This document shows positions 8,894 to 18,260 of a stretch of DNA of 64,000 bases, in pieces. Source of the stretch: Actinobacteria bacterium OV320 (GTDB lineage: Bacteria > Actinomycetota > Actinomycetes > Streptomycetales > Streptomycetaceae); the NCBI GenBank assembly GCA_001298545.1, contig LJCX01000037.1, positions 124,001 to 188,000 of the forward strand, written 5' to 3'. The translations under genes were made by a program, and so were the position numbers. A model generated the notes under the pieces. The model was not told where the DNA came from and did no database searches. It was given only the letters and a program-made list of their open reading frames with translations. How positions within the stretch are numbered: position 1 is the stretch's first letter; every line of letters starts with the position of its first letter.

Positions 8894-9298
8894 TCATGCG
8901 TTCGCGAGCCGCGCTCGGCCGAACCACTCCCTGGTCGCCGTACCGCTGGAGAGGGCCACCAGCAGCGCGCCCGCGGCGGCGCCGGCGCTCCAGGCGACGT
9001 GCTGGGTCAGGGCGGCGGCCAGACTGCCCAGGGCGATCAGCCAGCCGACGACGACCGCGCCCCTGCGCACCGCGCCACCACCCTCGGCGAACCTCGCCGA
9101 GATGACCAGCGACGTCACGGCGAGCGTCGCGCACCCCGTCGCCGCGACCAGCAGCATCCCGACGACCAGCCCGCCCAGCGCGCCGGACTCGAAGACGGCC
9201 GCGGCCGCCGCCAGTCGTATCGAGCCGACGATGCCCGACAGGCCCAGGGCGACGAGCAGCGCGCGGGCATATCTGGCGGTAACGGGCATTCGCGTCAT
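8894..9298 (-). CDS. small four-helix membrane protein
   Basis: 134 residues. After a short basic start (MTRMPVTARYARALL) there are four hydrophobic segments: LLVALGLSGIVGSI, GGLVVGMLLVAATGCATLAVTSL, GAVVVGWLIALGSLAAAL, and GAAAGALLVALSSG. The C-terminus is WFGRARLANA. No motif points to a function. AAGGAA lies 6 bases before ATG 9298. Divergent from the sigma/CAP gene by 316 bp. Confidence 0.7.
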   Translation of the reverse strand: MTRMPVTARYARALLVALGLSGIVGSIRLAAAAAVFESGALGGLVVGMLLVAATGCATLAVTSLVISARFAEGGGAVRRGAVVVGWLIALGSLAAALTQHVAWSAGAAAGALLVALSSGTATREWFGRARLANA

Positions 9299-9614
9299 AG
9301 GGATTCCTTGTGCCGTGCGGACGTCGGTCGCCGGGGGCGTGGGACACGGCGGGCCGGCCGGGCCACCGTAGTCGGCGCGGCCATCAGGCCGAAACCCCTG
9401 CGACGAGGGCGACGACGAGCCCGCGCGCACCCCCGAGAACGCGCCACGGCGGCCGACTCCCCGCGCGCGATGTGACGGGTCCCATTGCACTCACGACCCC
9501 GAACCGGTGACCCTCTCCTCGCACGAATTTCCGAGGAACTGTTATCCGTTGCTTCCGCAGAGATCCCCCATATGACGGACAGCATCGTTCGGCGTCGAGG
9601 ACAGGGAAGTCTCA
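9299..9614. other. 316-bp divergent intergenic region
   Basis: Separates the four-helix membrane gene from the sigma/CAP gene and should hold promoters for both. A GGAACT at 9535-9540 resembles an ECF -35 element, but no matching -10 is clear at 16-17 bp. AGGGAAG at 9603-9609 is the ribosome site of the right-hand gene. Confidence 0.4.
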
Positions 9615-11261
9615 ATGAGTACACGGCACACGGTGGAGGCGGTGGCGCTGGTCACCGCCGCCCGGGCGGGCGATCAGGCGGCCCAGGACGCGCTCGTCGG
9701 CGCATACCTGCCGCTCGTCTACAACATCGTGGGCCGGGCGTTGAACGGTTCGGTGGACGTCGACGACGTCGTGCAGGACACCATGTTGCGCGCCCTCGAC
9801 TCGCTGGGCTCGCTGCGGGATCCCGCGAGCTTCCGCTCCTGGCTGGTGGCCATCGCGATGAACCAGGTCCGTGCGCACTGGAACCGGCAGCAGCCCGTCC
9901 AGGGCGCCATGGAGGAGGCCGACGACGTCGCCGATCCGGGGGCCGACTTCGTCGATCTGACCATCGTGCAACTCCAGCTGTCCGGCCAGCGGCAGGAGAC
10001 CGCGCGGGCGACGCGCTGGCTGGAGCCCGACGACCGGGGACTGCTGTCCCTGTGGTGGCTGGAGTGCGCCGGTGAACTGACCCGGGCCGAGATCGCCGCG
10101 GCCCTGGACCTGACGCCGGAGCACACAGCGGTCCGCGTACAGCGGATGAAGGCACAGCTGGAGGCGGCCCGGGTCGTCGTGCGGGCGCTGGACTCGCGGC
10201 CGCAGTGCCCGGAACTGCGCGGCGCGCTCGCGGGCTGGGACGGCCGGCCCTCGGCGTTGTGGCGCAAGCGCACCGCCCGGCACGCCCGGGGCTGCGCACA
10301 CTGCTCGGGCCTGTGGAGCGGGCTGATGCCGGCCGAGGGTCTGCTGGCCGGGCTGGCGCTGGTCGCGGCGTCGTCCGCGCTGCTGGCGAGGACGAACTCC
10401 GTCACCGACACCATCGCCGTGGTGGGTTCGGCGTCCCCGATCGCCGCGGGCGAGGAACCGGGCGGATCGCTCCCGCCGGTGAACCGCCGCGCCACGAAGG
10501 ACCGGACCACCTCCCGCACCGACGCCCGTCGACGGCGGCGTACCCGCCGACGGGCGGTCGGCGGCGCGGTCGTGGCCGCCTGCGTGGCGGGCGGCGGCCT
10601 CTACTACTTCGGCACACAGCCGGACGGCGGGACGGGGGAGAGCACCGCCGTCCAGCCCGCTGACGACGTACTCGCCTCGGACCGCCCCACGCCGGACAGC
10701 GCCCGCAGCGGCTCGCCGTCGCCGTCCCCGTCCCCGACGGCCTCCGCGTCGAAGTCGCCGAGCGCGAGCGCCTCGCCGTCTCCGCGCCCCAGCAGGACCG
10801 TGGTCGCGGCGGCCCCGGCGAAGTCGCCCGAGCCGAAGCGGACCGCTTCCCGGACGCCGACCGTGCAGGCGGGTTCGTCCGATCTCGCGACCCAGGTGAT
10901 CGCCCTGGTCAACGAGGAGCGGGCGACGGCCGGCTGCGGCCCCGTCACGGACGACAGCCTGCTGCGTGACGCGGCGCAGGGCCACTCCGACGACATGGCC
11001 GCCCGCGACTTCTTCGACCACACCAACCCCGACGGCGCCGATCCCGGCCGGCGCATCACGGCCGCCGGGTACCGCTGGTCCACCTACGGCGAGAACATAG
11101 CCAAGGGGCAGCAGACGGCCGCGTCGGTGATGACCTCCTGGATGAACAGCGAAGGGCACCGGGCCAACATCCTGAACTGCTCCTTCAAGAACATCGGCGT
11201 GGGAATCCACGACGGCGCCGGCGGCCCGTGGTGGACACAGAACTTCGGCGCCAAACTCTGA
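9615..11261 (+). CDS. ECF-type sigma factor fused to a zinc motif, one membrane helix and an extracellular CAP domain
   Basis: 548 residues. Residues 10-95 are sigma region 2 (VYNIVGRAL..VDVDDVVQDTMLRAL, RSWLVAIAMNQVRAHW). Residues 125-190 are sigma region 4 with an HTH (LTRAEIAAALDLTPEHTAVRVQRMKAQL). At 198-230 a Cys-x24-His-x3-Cys-x2-Cys pattern (C198, H223, C227, C230) matches the zinc motif of ZAS anti-sigma factors, apart from Cys in place of the first His. RRRRRTRRR (306-313) precedes a membrane helix at 315-332, so the N-terminus is cytosolic. A Ser/Pro/Ala-rich spacer (355-420) leads to a CAP/SCP domain (424-546: LVNEERATAGCGPV, GHSDDMAARDFFDHTNPDG, YGENIAKG, GHRANILNC). The sigma domain would be tethered and could need proteolytic release. 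Confidence 0.85.
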   Translation: MSTRHTVEAVALVTAARAGDQAAQDALVGAYLPLVYNIVGRALNGSVDVDDVVQDTMLRALDSLGSLRDPASFRSWLVAIAMNQVRAHWNRQQPVQGAMEEADDVADPGADFVDLTIVQLQLSGQRQETARATRWLEPDDRGLLSLWWLECAGELTRAEIAAALDLTPEHTAVRVQRMKAQLEAARVVVRALDSRPQCPELRGALAGWDGRPSALWRKRTARHARGCAHCSGLWSGLMPAEGLLAGLALVAASSALLARTNSVTDTIAVVGSASPIAAGEEPGGSLPPVNRRATKDRTTSRTDARRRRRTRRRAVGGAVVAACVAGGGLYYFGTQPDGGTGESTAVQPADDVLASDRPTPDSARSGSPSPSPSPTASASKSPSASASPSPRPSRTVVAAAPAKSPEPKRTASRTPTVQAGSSDLATQVIALVNEERATAGCGPVTDDSLLRDAAQGHSDDMAARDFFDHTNPDGADPGRRITAAGYRWSTYGENIAKGQQTAASVMTSWMNSEGHRANILNCSFKNIGVGIHDGAGGPWWTQNFGAKL

Positions 11262-11282
11262 CCCACCGCCGCGCCCGACGCA

Positions 11283-14200
11283 TCAGGCCAGGTGGCCCCC
11301 CGGATCCCGCAGACGGCCGGCGTTCGCCGCGTCGGCCAGCATGCGCCGTACGGCGGGCGCGGGCATCCGGACGACCACCGGCTCCGGCAGCGTGACCTCC
11401 TGTACGGCCGTCCCGCGGCGACCCGAACGCACCCGGTCCCTCACCTCCGCCACCGCCCGCACGTCCAGCGTGAACTGCACCAGCACCGACTCGGCCTTGG
11501 GCTTGTGCAGCGGTATCGAACCGGCGGCGTTGGCGGCGGTCGCGGTGGCACTGCCGGAGCCGTCCACGGTGCCGAGGAGCTGGTTCATCCGGAACTCGTC
11601 CGCGTTCAGCACCCCCGCGCCGAGCAGGCCGCGCGCCGACCGGCCGTGTTCATTGGCCTGCTGGCCGTCCGTACCCGCCGGCCGCGGCGCGTCCAGCCCG
11701 CTCTGCGCGATCGTCTCGAAGGTCATCTTGTCGCCCACGCCCAGCACCCGGCCGCCGCGCAGCCGGGCGTGCAGCGAGGCGCGCAGGTCCTGGCCCGACG
11801 CGCCGGTCGCGTGCACCGGCGGAAGGTCGACGCCCGCGGCGGTCAGCAGCGGCAGCGCCGCGATCAGCCACTCCGTGGAGACGGCCTCGCGCAGCAGGTG
11901 ATACGCGGCCTCGCCGCCGGTGCGGAACCGCGCGCCGCCCCCCGCCCGCCGGACCGCGTCGTCGACCGCCTGCCGCACCCTGGGCGTGCCCCGGAACCCG
12001 TTGACCTGGGCCTCCATCGGCAGCCGGACCCCGGAGTCACGCCAGGGACCGAGCCGGTCGGCACCGGCGTCCGACGCGTCCACCGCGTGCACACCGACCT
12101 GCTGGGGCGGTACCGGGGCCAGTTGCGACAGCGCACGCAGATCCGCGGCGAGCACCCGGTGGGTCAGGCTCAGACGCTTCAGCGGCGCCAGGGCGACCCG
12201 GCGGTTGCCCGAGAACACCTCCAGAGTCGCCTCGATCGGCACGCTCATCCGGGCCGACGGGGCGGACGCCGCCTCGGCGACGGTCTTCACGCCCAACTGG
12301 GCCCGCCCGACCCCGACGGAGCGGCGCGAGTCGCTCGTGCCGAGACCCAGTCCCGCGGCGGCGCCGACGCTCTTCAACTGGCCCGCGCCCCCGTCGGGCT
12401 TCCCCGAACCGGCCAGGACCGCCTCGACGCCCCGGCTGTCGCTCTCGTCGTGCGCACCGGCCCGCTGGGCGGCGGCGGAGGTGATGTACTCCATGTCCCG
12501 GCCGTCGGACGCGGTCTCCACATAGCTGCCGCGTCCGGTCCTGCGGATGCGGAACAGTGCCCGGTAGGGCCGTTTGCGCCCGTCGAGCAGTTCGACGTCC
12601 ACCCCGCCGTCCATCGCGCTCGACAACAGGCCCGCCGAGCCGTCCCGGTCGAGGACCCGCAGCAGCCGCTGCACATTGTCGTTGCGGTCCGTCAGACGGG
12701 TACGCGGCAGGAGTTCGTCCGCGAGGGAGGCGCCGAGGCGGCCCCGGATCCCCTCCAGCAGCGGCACGAAGTCGGGCAGGTCCTCGATCATGCCGAAGCC
12801 GAGCGGGAGCGACTCGGCCAGGGCGGGCACGGGGGACGGGGGAACCAGGAGCGCGCTCTTCGGGGCACCGCCGGAGGCCGACGTGCCCGCTGCCGAGGGC
12901 TCCGCCTCCTGACCGGCCCGTACCGTCCCGGCGGGCCGCGCGGGCCGGCCGGTTTTCCCGGTTTCGCCAGTTTCCCCGGTCTCCTGGGCTTTGCCGGATT
13001 TCCCTGTTGTCCCCGACCGGCCGGACGTCCCGGCCGACGTCGTGCCCGAACCGGAGGCCGTGTCCTTGCTCCCCTGGTCGCCCGGTACCTTCAGTCCCGC
13101 CGCCCGCAGCTGACGCTCGGTCAGCCACACCGCCACCGCCCCCGGCACCGTACGGCCACCGCGTGCCACGTACGGACCCCCGCCCGTCACCGCGACCTCG
13201 GCGACCATGCGCACCACCAGATCGCACTGCACCAGATAGAGCGGGCTCTTGCGGGAGGTGTGCGCGTTGCGTTCGACGGTGCCGACCAGCGTGGACGCCG
13301 TCGTGTCGCCGCTGCCCAGGCTGCGGCCGGCCGCCACCCCCTCGGCGAGCCGCCACTCGGCGCCGTTCTCCGCCCCCGTCAGGCCGCCCTGTACCGAGAC
13401 CTGGTGACTCGTGCCCTCCTGCCCGGTGACCTGATGCCCGCCCAGCACGAAGGTCTCGGTGCCCGCCCCCGTGCCCTGGTGGACGACCCGCCCACCGGTC
13501 AGCGCGAACCGCGTGCCGACCGCGCCGGTGAGCCCCGCCAGCCGCCGCGCGTGCCGCAGGTTCTGCACCACCCAGCCCGCCGAGACGGCCTGCCGCAGCG
13601 CCGCCGTCACCGCCTGCGGGCTGAACCGGTCCTCGATCGCGAGCCGCGGCGCGAGCCCCTCCGTCTCCAGCGCCCGGTCCTCCCGCGCCTCCTTGTTGCG
13701 GGCGGCGGCCCGCGCCAGCAGGTCGAAGGCCAGGTCCCGCACCGGCTGCCCGTCGCCCACGGTCTCCACCAGCGTCCAGTCCCGCACCCCCCGTCGGCCG
13801 CCCAGCTGGCGTGACGCCAGACCGGCCAGGTCACCGATGCCCGCCGCCGCGAACTCCGTCCGCGTATCACGGTGTCCCGCCCTGCGGGCGGCGCTCTCCT
13901 CGTCCAGCTGCCGCTTGGCATCGCCGTCCAGGGTGAACGCGGTCGGGGTGAGCAGCCGCACGTCCTGTGCGTCGAGGGGCAGCGTCCCGACCCGCTCGGC
14001 GTCGGGCGCGACCCGGCCCGGCGCGCCGGGGGTGAGCGCGCGGGCCGCCTTGCGCTGCCGGGAGGTCATCGTGACGTCGACGTTCAGACTCAACGCCCCG
14101 CCGAACACGCTCGCGTCCTCTGAACCGTTGGTGAGGACATCGGTGCGCAGGGTCGGCCCGGCCAGGCCGCGCCGGGTCGTCGTACGGCCCTTCTCGGCAC

Positions 14201-16487
14201 GCGCCGACAGGGTCAGGGCGCCGGGGATCAACCGGAACTGGCCGAGCGCCATCCCGCCGACCGTGCGTGAACTCGCCCGCCCGCTCTGCAGGTTGCTCGT
14301 GACGCCCGCGTGACTGCGGACGAGCCAGTCCTTGGTCTCACCGAGGTGACCGGTCTCCCGCAGCGAACCGGTGACCTTCAGCTGCACGTTGTGCGCGTGG
14401 AAGCGGGACTTGCGGCGCAACCGCACCCGGACGCCGGTGGACAGCAACTGGTCCTTGTTGACCCGCAGGTTGGTCTCCGACAGCACGGTCACCAGCTCGC
14501 GGTAGTTGCGCCGCTGGACCTCGGCCTCCTCAGGGCTGAGATCACGCGGCTGCTCCTCCTCGCCGAAGGCGGGAAGATACCCGGCGAGCCGCGCATCGGT
14601 GGCGAACAGCCGCGTCACAGCCCGCATCATCGGCGCGGTGTCCAGCCGACTGATCGCCACGCTGGAGCCCATCGCGCCGAACGGCAGGTGCCGCTCGTCG
14701 TGCTCGGCGGCCCCGTCCTCGCCCGCCCGTTCGCCGTTCTCCGCCGGGTCCTGCTCGGTCGCGGTGTCTTTCCCCTTGCCCTTGACGTCCTTCCCGGCAC
14801 GCTCCGGACGCTTGACGAACTCGCCGGCCGTCACCCCCTCGGGCAGCGGCAGCCCCAGCTCCTGGGCCTCGTCCGCCCGCAACGAGACCCACACCCGCAT
14901 CGTGTGGTGCGCGGTACGGCCGCCGCCCCGTGCCCTGGTCAGGGGCGAGGTCGGACCGGTGCCCTCGACGGTGAACAGCACGGTGCCCAGATAGAGCACC
15001 TTCTCGCCGCGGACCTCGGCGCCCTGCCGGCTGGACACGGTCTGCTCGGCCACGCTGAACCGCGCCTTGCGCGCCCCGGCGACGGGCATGACGGTGCCGC
15101 GGACGGCGGCGGCGTTGCCGAGTACACCGAACCCCGCCGCCGGACCGGCGCCGAAGGCACCGCCCCGGCCCTTGCCCGCCGTGTCCGTCACCGCGTGCTG
15201 CGCCTGCTGATGGGTGCGCAACTGCGTCTTGCCGGTGCTCCACCCGGGGGCCAGCTCGGTGAACGCGGCCCGCATCCGGTAGGTGCCGGTGGTGCTGCCG
15301 TCCCGGCTGGTCAGATCCTCGCCGACGACCCCGTCACGCAGCAGCCGGGGCAGGTCCTCCAGCACGGTCGCGGTGGCGGTGGCCTCGTACAGCCGGGCCC
15401 GGCCGGGAGCGCCGGGCCAGGTGAGGGACGGATGCAGCGCGGAGGCGACGGCGTCGAAGAGCCCGCCGCCGCCCTGGTGCGGGGCGGCCCGGTCCGAGAC
15501 GGCGACCGGGGCCATGGAATCGGCCAGCGACACGGCCCGGGCGGTCTCGCGCGCCACCGGACGCGGCCGGGGAACAGGCCCGGCGGTCGTCGGGACCAGA
15601 TGCTCCACCGGCACCCGCATGGTCAGGGCACCGGACCCGGCGGCGTTGCGGGCCGAGCGCTCGCCGTCCTTCATGATCCGCACGTGGTAGCGGACCCGGC
15701 GCGGTACCTCGACCGATCCCTTGTCACTGCGCAGCACCCGCGGTTCCGCCATGTTCCGCTGGGTGCGGGAGTCCCGGGAGGACTGGAAGGGCTGGGCGTT
15801 GACGGTGGCCGCCCCGCCGACCCAGACGCCGGGCGCGACCGGGGCCAGTCCGAACCCGGTGAACGCCACGCCCTTCGACGCGGATCCGCTCGTACTCTGT
15901 GCCACCGTGGCGGCCGTGTTGTGCTGCACGTCGACCTTGGTGGCCGCGCCCTCGCTGTCCGGACCCGCGGCGGAGAAGACGCCGGGGCGGTCGTCGTCGG
16001 CGGGCGAGAGGCTCACCGTGACGTCGTAACGGTCCGTACCCCGCACCCCGGTGACGGCGAAGGCCCGGCCGCGCCCGAAGAAGGACTCGGGCCGCCCGGC
16101 GAGCTCCGCGGCGATCTCGGCGACCACCCCGTCGCGCCGCCCGACGGCATCGGCCAGCGTGGTGGTGACGAACTCGTGGCCGGTGAGCCCGTACGCCGTG
16201 GACAGTCCCGCCGCCTCCATGTCCCGCAGATACGGGGGGAGTTCGAGGGCGTCGTTGTCGACCTCCTCGATGGCGGGCGGCACCTGCGGGGGCCTGCGAC
16301 GGGCGGTGGACGGGCCGGCCGCGTTCAGCGCGGCGACGGTCGCCGCGTTGCCCGCGGTCTGCTGAAGCCCCAGGAGAGGGTTCGGGCCACTGCTCCGACC
16401 GGCCGTGTGGGGCGCCCGGGTCGCCCGCGGGGACCGTTCGAAGGCACTGCCGTGACGGTCGTCGCCCGTCTGCCGCTGTTGTCGCAC
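11283..16487 (-). CDS. 1734-residue repetitive protein with an injection-system-cargo-like leader
   Basis: Residues 38-54, LLGLQQTAGNAATVAAL, match the 'LQR-x-AGNAA' motif that often opens large proteins linked to extracellular contractile injection systems in actinomycetes. No Sec signal, membrane segment or known toxin domain is visible. The body is mostly alpha/beta with six similar strand-loop-strand-helix blocks (around 264-297, 497-549, 798-847, 1082-1135, 1413-1453, 1665-1717), and two flexible linkers: Lys/Glu-rich at 556-600 and Gly/Thr-rich at 1136-1205. Start GTG 16487 was chosen because VRQQRQTGDD puts the motif at the usual distance from the N-terminus; no strong ribosome site is seen. 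Base composition is like its neighbours. It could be a cargo, a polymorphic-toxin-like shell or a structural protein. Confidence 0.75.
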   Translation of the reverse strand: MRQQRQTGDDRHGSAFERSPRATRAPHTAGRSSGPNPLLGLQQTAGNAATVAALNAAGPSTARRRPPQVPPAIEEVDNDALELPPYLRDMEAAGLSTAYGLTGHEFVTTTLADAVGRRDGVVAEIAAELAGRPESFFGRGRAFAVTGVRGTDRYDVTVSLSPADDDRPGVFSAAGPDSEGAATKVDVQHNTAATVAQSTSGSASKGVAFTGFGLAPVAPGVWVGGAATVNAQPFQSSRDSRTQRNMAEPRVLRSDKGSVEVPRRVRYHVRIMKDGERSARNAAGSGALTMRVPVEHLVPTTAGPVPRPRPVARETARAVSLADSMAPVAVSDRAAPHQGGGGLFDAVASALHPSLTWPGAPGRARLYEATATATVLEDLPRLLRDGVVGEDLTSRDGSTTGTYRMRAAFTELAPGWSTGKTQLRTHQQAQHAVTDTAGKGRGGAFGAGPAAGFGVLGNAAAVRGTVMPVAGARKARFSVAEQTVSSRQGAEVRGEKVLYLGTVLFTVEGTGPTSPLTRARGGGRTAHHTMRVWVSLRADEAQELGLPLPEGVTAGEFVKRPERAGKDVKGKGKDTATEQDPAENGERAGEDGAAEHDERHLPFGAMGSSVAISRLDTAPMMRAVTRLFATDARLAGYLPAFGEEEQPRDLSPEEAEVQRRNYRELVTVLSETNLRVNKDQLLSTGVRVRLRRKSRFHAHNVQLKVTGSLRETGHLGETKDWLVRSHAGVTSNLQSGRASSRTVGGMALGQFRLIPGALTLSARAEKGRTTTRRGLAGPTLRTDVLTNGSEDASVFGGALSLNVDVTMTSRQRKAARALTPGAPGRVAPDAERVGTLPLDAQDVRLLTPTAFTLDGDAKRQLDEESAARRAGHRDTRTEFAAAGIGDLAGLASRQLGGRRGVRDWTLVETVGDGQPVRDLAFDLLARAAARNKEAREDRALETEGLAPRLAIEDRFSPQAVTAALRQAVSAGWVVQNLRHARRLAGLTGAVGTRFALTGGRVVHQGTGAGTETFVLGGHQVTGQEGTSHQVSVQGGLTGAENGAEWRLAEGVAAGRSLGSGDTTASTLVGTVERNAHTSRKSPLYLVQCDLVVRMVAEVAVTGGGPYVARGGRTVPGAVAVWLTERQLRAAGLKVPGDQGSKDTASGSGTTSAGTSGRSGTTGKSGKAQETGETGETGKTGRPARPAGTVRAGQEAEPSAAGTSASGGAPKSALLVPPSPVPALAESLPLGFGMIEDLPDFVPLLEGIRGRLGASLADELLPRTRLTDRNDNVQRLLRVLDRDGSAGLLSSAMDGGVDVELLDGRKRPYRALFRIRRTGRGSYVETASDGRDMEYITSAAAQRAGAHDESDSRGVEAVLAGSGKPDGGAGQLKSVGAAAGLGLGTSDSRRSVGVGRAQLGVKTVAEAASAPSARMSVPIEATLEVFSGNRRVALAPLKRLSLTHRVLAADLRALSQLAPVPPQQVGVHAVDASDAGADRLGPWRDSGVRLPMEAQVNGFRGTPRVRQAVDDAVRRAGGGARFRTGGEAAYHLLREAVSTEWLIAALPLLTAAGVDLPPVHATGASGQDLRASLHARLRGGRVLGVGDKMTFETIAQSGLDAPRPAGTDGQQANEHGRSARGLLGAGVLNADEFRMNQLLGTVDGSGSATATAANAAGSIPLHKPKAESVLVQFTLDVRAVAEVRDRVRSGRRGTAVQEVTLPEPVVVRMPAPAVRRMLADAANAGRLRDPGGHLA

Positions 16488-16728
16488 GCGCGTCAGCGTA
16501 AGGACGCTCCGACGGCTGGTCAGGCAGCACGTCAAGTGTTCAACTGCCGTACGCCAGAAGGTCGTCGGACCTCTGCCCAAGGCGGGGAGGACCGCCCCCG
16601 GGCAGGGCGTCCCCGCGATGTCCGCGTGACCCGGGAGGGGGCTCCGCACGCAGGACGCACGCCGGACGCACGTCGGACGCACACCGTGCGTACGCGGAAG
16701 CACGGAACCCCCGGGCCCTCCTTCGCGA

Positions 16729-17913
16729 TCAGTAGGTGTGCAGGGTGAGTCCGTAGCGGTTGAGGATCTCGTTCACCGGCTGGAACCACGTCTCGCCGCC
16801 GCCGGAGCAGTTGCCCCAGCCGCCGGAGGTGACGCCCTGTGCCTGGTCGCCGCTGATGAACGAGCCGCCGGAGTCGCCGCCTTCGGCACAGACGCTCGTC
16901 TTCGTCATCTGGTGCACCGCGCCCTGGCTGTAGTTGACGGTCTCGTTCTTCGCCAGCACCGCGCCGCAGTGCCAGTGCGTGGTCGACCCGGACCGGCAAA
17001 TGGAGGCACCCACCGGCGCCTCGGCCGAGCCGCGCACCAACTGGTCGGAGACCGTCCCCCAGCCGAGCACGACCGGCACCGTCCACCAGCCGCTGCCCAC
17101 GTTGACCCAGGCGTAGTCGTTGTCGGGGAACGAGGAGCCCTGGAAGTTGCCGATGTACGAGCCGTCCCAGCCCCGGACGCCCGCACCGGCCTGGCCGCAG
17201 TGACCGGCCGTGACGAACCCGCCGTGGACCGAGAAGCCGATCGAGCAGCGGACGTTGCCCGTGTAGTAGGGGTCGCCGCCGACAGTGCCCGCCGCGAAGG
17301 TGCGCGGGGCCGCGGCGACCGTCTCGACGGTCACGGGACCGGCGGCACGGGCCTGCGTCAGGAACCGCTGGACATCGTTGTCGGAGGTCTTGCCCCGGAC
17401 GACCGTGACCACCACGGTGTTCGCCGCCGGGTCGACGTGCCAACCACCCACCGCCGAGGGTGCGGAGAGCCGGTCGATGCGCGACTTCGCGGCGTCCAGC
17501 ATCCGTGCGCTGTGCTCGACGACCCGGACCCCGGCTCCCTGGGCGCGGATGGCCGCGCGCGTGGCCTGCGAACTCTTCGAGGTGACGGCCACCGTGAGGC
17601 GGCCGTCGGCGGCGTCGAACCAGGACCCGGCGTACGCCGACCCCGCAGCGCGGCGCGCCCTCGGCTCGAGCGCGGTGGCGTCGCGCTCCGCCTCGAGCCG
17701 GGCCACCGCCTGCTCCTGCGTGAGCCCGAACTCCTTCCGCATGCCGTCGAGCAGTGCGGCGGAGGCGGGGGCGGTGTCGGTGTCGGCGGCCGACGGGGAG
17801 GAGGCCGTGGCACCGCCCCCGCTCGCCGCCGCGGGCAGCGTGCCCGCGCCACCGAGCCCGGCCAGGGTGAGGAGCGCGGCCAGGCAGACGTGCTTGAACC
17901 TTGTGCGTCTCAT
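16729..17913 (-). CDS. streptogrisin-type secreted serine protease precursor (S1 family)
   Basis: 394 residues. Signal peptide at 1-30 (MRRTRFKHVC LAALLTLAGL then GLPAAA-like cleavage), an alpha-lytic-type pro-region up to about residue 208, and a mature protease starting near GTVGGDPYY. The catalytic triad is visible: His238 (GFVTAGHCG), Asp266 (PDNDYAWV) and Ser348 (GGDSGGSF). Six cysteines (223/239, 306/316, 342/369) fit three disulfides. The pro-region (LTQEQAVARLEAER..) serves as a folding chaperone and is removed on secretion. A single gene, minus strand; upstream DNA carries minisatellites. Closest in build to streptogrisins B/D; length fits a chymotrypsin-like protease without a chitin-binding tail. 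Confidence 0.93.
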   Translation of the reverse strand: MRRTRFKHVCLAALLTLAGLGGAGTLPAAASGGGATASSPSAADTDTAPASAALLDGMRKEFGLTQEQAVARLEAERDATALEPRARRAAGSAYAGSWFDAADGRLTVAVTSKSSQATRAAIRAQGAGVRVVEHSARMLDAAKSRIDRLSAPSAVGGWHVDPAANTVVVTVVRGKTSDNDVQRFLTQARAAGPVTVETVAAAPRTFAAGTVGGDPYYTGNVRCSIGFSVHGGFVTAGHCGQAGAGVRGWDGSYIGNFQGSSFPDNDYAWVNVGSGWWTVPVVLGWGTVSDQLVRGSAEAPVGASICRSGSTTHWHCGAVLAKNETVNYSQGAVHQMTKTSVCAEGGDSGGSFISGDQAQGVTSGGWGNCSGGGETWFQPVNEILNRYGLTLHTY

Positions 17914-18077
17914 GGGAGTTGCCCTTCGTCGTTCCAGGAAGTGGGGTGGAACAGCGGATGGGTGAGAGCGCTCTCAGATGTGGCGCGGCAGAGCCTAGCC
18001 GGGTCCGGTTGTCAGGTCTAGGCCAATGCGACTCCCGTTTCCGCTCCGCCTCCGGCCGAAGAGCGGCCTGCCCGGGA

Positions 18078-18110
18078 CTCGGTGGGACCTCGGTGGGACC
18101 TCGGTGGGCC
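18078..18110. repeat. 11-bp tandem repeat, 3 copies
   Basis: CTCGGTGGGAC, CTCGGTGGGAC, CTCGGTGGGCC in direct succession, followed by a degenerate fourth unit. Confidence 0.8.
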
Positions 18111-18202
18111 TCCAGTGGGGCCGATGGAGTGGTGGGAGCCGTGTCCGGCTGGGACGGGCGGGTGCGGGGCGTGCGGACGCGGTTGAATCCCACCGGTCTG
18201 AG

Positions 18203-18260
18203 AGTCAAGGGCCTCAGAGACGAGGGCCTCGGAGTCAAGGGCCTCGGAGTCAAGAGGAGG
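18203..18260 (+). repeat. 15-bp tandem repeat running into a ribosome binding site
   Basis: AGTCAAGGGCCTCAG, AGACGAGGGCCTCGG, AGTCAAGGGCCTCGG, then a partial AGTCAAGAGGAGG. The last unit ends in the GAGGAGG ribosome site of the antiporter gene, 9 bases before its ATG, so the array forms most of the leader. Confidence 0.8.
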
